In this document: piece by piece, positions 57,371 through 64,000 of the stretch | How positions within the stretch are numbered: position 1 is the stretch's first letter | How the letters are laid out: the number at the start of each line of letters is the position of its first letter | NCBI GenBank assembly: GCA_003415625.1 | Contig: PYIU01000010.1 | Location: 992,001 to 1,056,000, forward strand | Direction of reading: 5' to 3' | Length of the DNA: 64,000 nucleotides | Source of the DNA: Aquanectria penicillioides | Taxonomy: Eukaryota > Ascomycota > Sordariomycetes > Hypocreales > Nectriaceae | Made by a program: the position numbers and the translations under genes | Notes under the pieces: model-generated | The model's database searches: none | Seen by the model: the letters and a program-made list of their open reading frames with translations, nothing else | Told to the model about the DNA's origin: nothing

Positions 57371-59743
57371 ATGTCCTCCTCCGACTTTGATGGAGGGTTT
57401 TCATCGGAAATGCATCATGATTCACTTGAGCATGATCCCTCAAGGCCGTCAGACATTCGCGAGCGCTGGTCCCCCGAGCATTTAGCTAACTATTCCTCAC
57501 CGGCTTATCACGAGCAGTACGCCGGGTTTGTAATGCCTGGGTCAGCACAATTCGTCAGTCCTAATTCCTACTATCCTGGGAGTGATTCAGCATATGGTAG
57601 CGGCTCGAGCGCAGGGGCTAGCAACATGCCACTGGATTATCCCGCTTGGACATTAAACAACGAGGTTCCAGCAAAATCAACACCAGAATCTCATCTGCCT
57701 ACTCAAAATGACACTGGACGCGATTTTCCCGTCTTCTGCCTCGTGCCTGGCTGCAACGCGCGCCCCTTCCGGCGACGTGCCGACTTGCAGCGTCACTACA
57801 AGAACACACACGCTCCGGATTCACTTAAGGATAGTTACTTGTGTGATTACCCAAGCTGCACCCGCTCTCGAGAGCCGTTCCACCGCCGCGACCACTTCCG
57901 CGACCACCTGCGCGAGTATCATCGCGAGGACATCCAGAAGCGTGGTAACACTGCCAATGACGAATGGATCGAGGGTCGATACCTGCCGACCGCATGGTGG
58001 CGATGCCCTCGATGCCTGGTCCGCGTCCACATCTCGAGGCACGGCTTTGAATGCCCGGGCTGTAAGATATCACGCGAGCCCAAGCACAAGGAACGACGCC
58101 GAAAAAGGCCTATCCAGAATAAAAGTCATAAGAAGGAGAATGAAGGTGTGGAAACAGTCAAAAAGGCAGATCTTGCAAAAGGCAAAGGAGCAAAGCCTAG
58201 TGAATCCGAAGAGGCGGTAGAATTATGTTTACCGCCCGGAAGCTCAGAAGTCGAGAAAATGACGCAGAAGGCGGGAGTGAATGACTCGCCAGTAACTGAA
58301 GAGTCGCAAGTGAAAGTGGCAGAGGAACAGAAAGGAGAAATCGCCATGCCCTTGACACATGAAGAAATGACAGAATGCAACGAGACAGGAAGCCAAGAGC
58401 CCGGGAATCATAAGGGCTTTGAAGATTTTCGCATGGAAGAAAGCCGTTATGATGTGTCATTCACCCAGCCTCTAGTTTCTCGCTGCTTGGACTCGATCAA
58501 AAATAGGATTGAGCAAATGGCCGGTACCAAGCTCTCATGGTGGCCCCTCCAGCCGCCGGAGAGTCGACTCCAGCCTGGCTATGCTCGCATTTACTCAATG
58601 GCGATGGTGCGTTGTACCGGATATTTAAAACTATCAAGTTGCTGATTGTATTTTCACAGCCACACGGAAGATTCTACGACGATATCCCGACCACCGTTGC
58701 AGAGAAGGTGTTCCCTAAACTGACCAATTCCCAAACAACTTTGTCAAAATCGAAATGGGCAAGCTTGAACAGAGATGCAGTGTTTCTGAAAGATACGACT
58801 TTAATGCGATTTCTATTCAAATCATTTAAATCCGAATCGCATTGTGGAACTTGCCAAGAGGGTAGGCGCTTTATACGCGAGCACGAGGAGAATTGGTCAG
58901 CTAACCACGGCCTGTCACCCTTGGTCAAGACACGCAGGAAACCAACTCTGCGTCTTCTTCTGCGACTTTGAGAGAAGGATGGGTTAGCAATGCCGAATCT
59001 AAGGAAGGGTCAATAAATAATGAGGATCAGCCAAGTATCTTCTTGAGTGCTGATGTTGGGCCGAATGAATCCATAGCTCGGGCTGTCCAGCTCGGCGCGA
59101 ATGACAAGATGACGTCTGAAAATCTTTACGCGGCATACAAGAGGTTTTCACCAAAGTGGTGGCGATGGAAGCACCCTACCAACATGAAATTCTACAGGGT
59201 ATGTTGAGCATTGCATTTGATACGCGAGTCCGGTTGCTAACTTGATCAAAGTTCCATTCCTTCTTGTTCAAAATGGCTCAAGGCTGCCATTACATTGATA
59301 TTCATAAGGATATGGAGCGATATCCACTACAAGATGATCCTGAGTTTGAAGAGTACTCGTACAACCCCCAACCGTGGCCTAAAGAAGTCCCGTTCCCAAG
59401 CCGTGAGTTGTGGCATTACTTCATCCACCCTGAAGACTGTGGTACGTCGACAGACATTAACCAAATGCTTCCTGTACGAGTCAAGAATACTGGGATGTCT
59501 CGAATTCGAGCATTTGGGATATACGTTGAGGAGAGATACTCTGCCATGGCTATCTTCATCCCAGCCGTACTACTGATTTTAGTGACATTGGGTGTCACCA
59601 TGTGGTTTATCCCTCCCTGGCTTTCTGCCCATCCTGATGACTTGCAGAATGCCACTATTCCAGTGACATTGGCAATTACCGTGGTTGGCCTCTTCTTGCA
59701 GCTGCTCATTTCACTGCTTGTTTTTCGGTGGACCAACGCCTGA
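57371..59743 (+). CDS. C2H2 zinc-finger protein with C-terminal membrane helices (single-base frameshift)
   Basis: About 755 residues. Exons: 57371-58606, 58660-59198 and 59252-59743. The N-terminus is disordered. Zinc fingers: Cys123-x4-Cys128 to His147 and Cys158-x4-Cys163 to His184, then a CPRC...CPGC pair at 212-231. A Lys/Arg-rich segment (KHKERRRKRP) may be a nuclear signal. After an acidic linker comes a conserved-looking domain (KLSWWPLQPP, FYDDIPTTVAEKVFPKL), then two C-terminal membrane helices (FIPAVLLILVTLGVTMWF and VTLAITVVGLFLQLLISLLV). In exon 2 the frame changes near 58926-58930: one base seems missing, as coding resumes one frame over at TQETNS. A membrane-tethered DNA-binding protein is suggested. 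It lies beside the NLR remnant. Confidence 0.75.
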
Positions 59744-60829
59744 TCGTCTCCTGTGGGGCATGTAATGAGAATGGTGGTGGGTGATTTGAATCTGTTTGAA
59801 AACAATTTTTCTTTGATCTATCAGATTATTTCTTGCTGGAACGTGATATACTTTCCTCGTGTAGCTAAATAGCGAAGACGGCCTTCTAGTGCTACACTGT
59901 AGCTTTATGCTAGATGATGCATACACAACCAATATTGAAACTAAAACTTGAGGTAGTGCCAATGTCACTTTAGTTGAGACATCGACGCTTTAGTATCCCA
60001 TCGCGGCTTAGAAGCAGGAAATTTGGTTGTTACAAAGCGCCCCGTTGAGTGTTCAAGTCAAGATATTGATGACAGGTTCACATCGACAAGACATTCATCT
60101 GATGTTTCTTGAAGCCCTACTTCGTCACGCTTCACATATGACTGGATGTGAGGTTTCTGATGACTGGGCGACGGAAATGAACGTACTTCGCAAGACTGGT
60201 ACAAAATCATTGAGGCGGTGTGTCTGTTCTTGAACTCGTGGGATGTCAAAGGTCTCGAATCAAGTTCCGGATCACCGGGCTATCAGACGGTCCGACTAAA
60301 AGCGGGACAGACGCGAAATCGCAAGCATCCAAGTGGTTCTATGATGTGCCAAATGGTACTACGCAAGCGGTCCCGGGTGCTCAGTGGCGAGGGGTGGGGC
60401 ATCGTATCTCGGTTCCGAGATACCACGAATGGGAAGGCCTGTTGGCTGTGAATCCCGACATCGTCACTGCAGGCAGCGACTTTATCACGGCTGTCTGGGT
60501 AAATGTGGGTTATGTGGCCGGAATTTTGTTGTTCTGGCAGCACTCTAACCTCATGCGCCGATGCGGGAAGTCAAGGAAATGCCGAAACCGTTCCACCTGA
60601 GTTGGCCACGTTCCGGGATCCTGCATTGATTTCGGGGCTATTTTTGCAACGGGTTTGAAAGGAAATGGGTTGACATACACGGGTAAAGGTATCACTGGCA
60701 TGTGAAACTCCCCATATGCGGAAGGGTAAATATCAGGTGGCCAGCGTGCATCCCAAGCCATTGTTTGATTCTTCATCGTACAATATATTCCCCCGCCATC
60801 TTTTCTTGACCACCCCCTTCCGGACCACC
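59744..60829. other. intergenic, no gene recognised
   Basis: A plus-strand frame at 60220-60600 and a minus-strand frame at 60510-60848 have no family features. No repeat seen. Confidence 0.35.
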
Positions 60830-61786
60830 ATGGTTCAGAATATTCCAAATCGATTTTTCAGGATGCTCGGAATAGCTCTCCTCGTTTCTGTGGTACCGGC
60901 AGTCCTGGCGCAAAATGCTGGAGTCAAGGTTGATCTAGCGGAGGCGTTTCGGACTCCAGCGCCGCCAAACGGCGCGTTTCCGCAAAACTTTGTTCATGTT
61001 GGAATTTCGACCACATTCATGCTTCTAATTGGAGTTCTTCTCATGTTCATTTCCGCTATGGATTGCCATCGTTACAAATCACCGGTTCCACGTGCCATAG
61101 TGCTCGGAGCAGCATTCTGTGTGGTACCCGGAGCTATTGGCAATTATCTGGCCGGTTGCTACTGGTCACAGTCTCATAACCCGAAAATGCTCATGTTTTT
61201 TCTTATGGGTCGAGAGTTTGATTACTATGTGGGCATCATGTGGTGGGCATTTGGTGCAATGCTGGGTTATGTGCTTTATGCTGCTCTGCTGCGAGAGGTG
61301 ACGACCGGCAGGCTTTGGGCGTGCCTCGGATTATCCGGACTTGCCGATATTATTTTGGAAGAAACCTGTTTGAACTATGGAGGGATCTACATGTATTTTG
61401 GTCACCAGCCATTGGTCCTGATCAAGATGTTCCCATGGTGGTGGCTGTTCTCCAATGTCTCGGCTCTTTTTCTGAGCGTTTGCCTGACATACCGCTACCG
61501 GGAGTGGCTCAATGGCTGGAGGAGCGTCTTTATTTGTGTTTTGATGCCGCTCTGCTACATTGGTGCATTTACGCTTTCGGCAATGCCAGCCATATTTGTT
61601 ATCCAGGGCGACTTCTCTCCTCTAGTCACCCAACTGGGTGGAGTTTTGACCTGTATCTTATCTCTGGTTCAGACCGGTCTCATGATGCATGTCATTCTGA
61701 ATCGGCATCCCCTCGAGTTTGGTAATGGACCAGAGGACTGGAGGAACGGACCACTAATACGACATAACAATGGAAAGGCTTATTAA
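60830..61786 (+). CDS. multi-pass integral membrane protein of unknown family
   Basis: A single exon; start taken at ATG 60830 (context caccATGG), giving 318 residues. The N-terminus looks like a signal peptide or first helix (MLGIALLVSVVPAVLAQ). About seven more hydrophobic helices follow, including FMLLIGVLLMFISAMD, VGIMWWAFGAMLGYVLYAAL and LVTQLGGVLTCILSLV. Polar residues lie near helix ends: MGREFDYYVGIMWW and EETCLNYGGIYMYFGHQP. This pattern, with acidic and Tyr residues beside helices, recalls small membrane enzymes such as terpene cyclases, but I cannot assign a family. Intact frame. Enzyme, transporter or sensor all remain possible. Confidence 0.75.
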   Translation: MVQNIPNRFFRMLGIALLVSVVPAVLAQNAGVKVDLAEAFRTPAPPNGAFPQNFVHVGISTTFMLLIGVLLMFISAMDCHRYKSPVPRAIVLGAAFCVVPGAIGNYLAGCYWSQSHNPKMLMFFLMGREFDYYVGIMWWAFGAMLGYVLYAALLREVTTGRLWACLGLSGLADIILEETCLNYGGIYMYFGHQPLVLIKMFPWWWLFSNVSALFLSVCLTYRYREWLNGWRSVFICVLMPLCYIGAFTLSAMPAIFVIQGDFSPLVTQLGGVLTCILSLVQTGLMMHVILNRHPLEFGNGPEDWRNGPLIRHNNGKAY

Positions 61787-62305
61787 AGTTGAGTCGTAAA
61801 GCCTGGAGAGTTTTGCAAAGGCATCTCAAGCAGGGACTTCATTTTCAGATCTTGGCTAGACTGATTATTTAGCGATACATGAGGAAGAAAGGCCTGATGA
61901 GTATTCGCTTCAAATGGAAATTTTGGATCGGAGGTTGATCCAACCTCGTTGTTTCCCTGTCGATCAAGTTTGGTCAATTCGGAAAGATGAAGGTTTGAAA
62001 GCATTATGAAATGCATTGCTCCCTTCATTCCAATATCTTTCAAGTTATCATGGTGAGGCAGTAAAATTAGTATGTAGACAAATCACTGATTACTTAGGTA
62101 AATAATCTCGAGATCCCATCCAATCATGGCGATTATTGACGAGCCATGTCGTAAAGTGCATGCTGATGAGGCTCTGCCCTTCTTGACTGCCTTGTCTCTT
62201 TATATAATCGCATTCCTTTTCCTCATTTTAGTTTTCAAAGACTATTCTTTCTACACTAGCAACATATTTGGCTGGCTCTTGTTCATTCAACTTCGACCCT
62301 GAATT
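61787..62305. other. intergenic with TATA box
   Basis: No gene. tatataa at 62201-62207 lies about 100 bp before the small frame at 62306 and may be its promoter. Confidence 0.4.
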
Positions 62306-62437
62306 ATGACTATCCAACGTGTCCAATCACCCGAGTTTCCAGAGCCCTTCATTTTCAATGATGAACGAGATTCTTGGCGGCTAAAAATGGGTATTCTAGA
62401 GCCTGAACACCCCATGTTCCCCATCTCCATGTACTGA
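62306..62437 (+). CDS. small ORF, 43 codons, unknown
   Basis: ATG after a TATA box and a pyrimidine/AC-rich leader. The peptide looks coding (FPEPFIFNDERDSWRLKMG, then EPEHPMFPISMY) but ends at TGA 62435-62437. It could be a first exon, a truncated gene or a small protein. No family recognised. Confidence 0.3.
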   Translation: MTIQRVQSPEFPEPFIFNDERDSWRLKMGILEPEHPMFPISMY

Positions 62438-63094
62438 CTCAGTCGCGTAGGTCTTGCGGGGTTACCTTAGAAAATCCGCGTTACTGAGATGGCTACAGGC
62501 AACTACAATTTATGGTAATTGCGATTGTGGGATTGTGAGAGTCTCCTCAGATCATAGGTCTCGCCTAGCTTAGCTGATCTAGGAATTGATTGACATCTAT
62601 ATGAACCACTACTGCACTTTGGCGTGTATTTATCCCAATTTTGGTGTTTATCTCCCCGTAGACCTAGAGATCAACATGGTGGCTGAGATATCGACTTACG
62701 CACATCACTATATAGTATTCGACAGACAGAAGGTTTACTACCCCCCTAGAACCAGTCGCCATCCCACGCAGAGGTCTTGAACATGAAATAGAAAATCTCA
62801 ACAGGAATAGCCCATGGGTTTTTTTTTCTTCTCTTTTTTTTGGTGTGTGTGTGTGTGTGTGTAGAGCAAAATAAGTCTAGGATATTGACATGAAAGCTAT
62901 TTGTGTCTTAACAGGTAACAGGTGATTGATCGAACACGGCACTACCAAGAAGTAGAGGCGACGTTCCATGAACCCCGATAGCGGAGATCGATGTTACTTG
63001 GGAGTGATGACAATCATTCGAACTTCGACACTTATCCTCGATGCAGTCCCTGAGCATGTCTCGCAAGATATAAATGCACCATGAGGCGGGGTTC
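62438..63094. other. intergenic with T-rich and GT repeats
   Basis: No supported gene. Holds the simple repeat listed next. Confidence 0.4.
62819..62862. repeat. T-rich run and GT microsatellite
   Basis: T/C tract at about 62819-62841 followed by ten GT units (62843-62862). Confidence 0.95.
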
Positions 63095-64000
63095 CTATGA
63101 TAGCTCATTAGGAGGGACATCAAGGGCGGTGATGCATCACTCACTGAAACTGCAGCCTGCGTCGCTATTCCATGTTACGAACAACGCAACTTCCTCCTTG
63201 GTCTGTTGGCGTAAGCAGTACCACTCTTGCGATGCATCATATGTCAAATATCCGCCCTCTTCCAGAAAGCCCTCATGTACTTTATCAACCTCGTAGATTC
63301 TCTCACTTTGGACCGATGGTGAATCGCAAAATGCCAGGGGCAGTCGTGGACTACTTCATTGATATGACGCCAGACACTAATGCGGTTCAGACATTTATCT
63401 CCTGGGAAAACCAACCCTCAGTCGTATAGACTAGATGAGCTGTAGATATTGTATGAACACGTACTTTATCATTTGGATGGGGAAATTTGCGTTGGAGTAA
63501 CGTTCGAGCTCCGACTCGTGCATATGTCTCTTTAAGTGCTATTGGTCCTCCGAGCACAGAAAAGTCTGTCATGTGTCAGTCTACATTACTAGTGCACAGT
63601 GGAGTGTCTAGTTGACCTAGATGGACCACTTGAGCCACATCCAAAACCCGATGTCTCGACTCTGTCGGTTCAGATTCCTTAATCTCGAGAGATTCAAAGT
63701 CGCGGGCTCTTATCTTCAGGCTCTGTCAGTGGCCAGTCCATAGCAACGCAAAGAAACAAATGGCCATCAAACTCACCCTCCAATCAAAACAAATGACTTT
63801 CTCTGCGTCCTTTCTTTTCTGAACCCTTGAGATCGTGTCCTGTAAATAAGACACAATAACTTCGCCCTTGCATTTGGATTCTCCACCTTGCACAACCTCC
63901 AGGTCGAGGGGATTTGAACACGGCCAATGGCAGAATTCAAATCCACACTTTTCCAAGGAAAAGACACTGCGGCCATCACGGCATTCGATATCTTGATGTT
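63095..64000 (-). pseudogene. CmcJ/AsaB-like oxygenase remnant, 5' end off window
   Basis: Minus-strand pieces match the fungal family related to cephem methoxylase P8 and AsaB hydroxylase: FSLEKCGFEFCHWPC near 63930, an AEKVICFDWR-like segment, then HLDFSVLGGPIALKETYARV after a plausible splice, LNRISVWRHINEVVHDCP, LAFCDSPSVQ, and QEWYCLRQQTKEEVALFVTW. Likely introns start at GTGAGT after FDWR and at GTCAAC after VVHL. A one-base loss is inferred at the G-run 63337-63340, where the family sequence changes frame. A TGA at 63137-63139 (which could instead be in an intron) and TAG at 63095-63097 follow. Exon edges are uncertain. Probably a dead tailoring gene. Confidence 0.55.

Noticed and set aside
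38625..62862. TG/GT microsatellites as telomere or CRISPR signals
   Set aside because: Simple dinucleotide runs; no TTAGGG arrays and no repeat-spacer structure occur in the window.

Overview
The window reads as nuclear DNA of a filamentous ascomycete (Pezizomycotina, probably Sordariomycetes/Hypocreales; the order is a guess). The grounds are short introns of about 47-65 nt with GTAAGT-type donors and CTAAC/CTGAC-like branch points, three Zn2Cys6 regulators, OPT, ABCC and DHA2 transporters, a short heme-thiolate peroxygenase, and a NACHT-ankyrin NLR remnant. Gene density is low and several loci are broken, as expected of an accessory or subtelomere-like region.

Layout. 0-8 kb: the 3' part of an OPT oligopeptide transporter, a large TPR-CHAT caspase-like protein, and a secreted S10 serine carboxypeptidase. 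8-30 kb: a block that looks like a specialised-metabolism neighbourhood without a backbone synthase: an ABCC transporter, a Zn2Cys6 regulator divergent from a DHA2 transporter, a START/SRPBCC-like protein, an NmrA-like fragment, an aldo-keto reductase, a decayed short-chain dehydrogenase and a second Zn2Cys6 regulator. 30-47 kb: a GPI-anchored protein, a WD40 remnant, a large membrane protein, a peroxygenase, a PPxY-containing protein, a third Zn2Cys6 regulator and a beta-lactamase-fold secreted protein that lacks its active-site residues. 47-60 kb: an immunity-like island with two head-to-head AIG1-like GTPases (one ending in a WW domain, one in a hydrophobic glycine-rich hairpin), a HeLo-like/SH3 protein, a broken NACHT-ankyrin NLR and a C2H2 zinc-finger protein with C-terminal membrane helices. 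60-64 kb: a multi-pass membrane protein of unknown family and, at the right edge, a degraded CmcJ-like oxygenase gene.

A recurring feature is the single-base frameshift. Every frameshift I could resolve from family conservation restores with one added base, often at a homopolymer. Four genes (TPR-CHAT, DHA2 transporter, aldo-keto reductase, C2H2-TM) have only this kind of lesion and may be intact in the organism. The dehydrogenase, NLR, WD40 and probably the CmcJ-like locus also carry in-frame stops or a duplication and look truly decayed.

The strongest candidates for an undescribed system are the GTPase pair with the neighbouring HeLo-like/SH3 protein, and the duplicated CGG-N3-CCG element between the first regulator and the DHA2 transporter.
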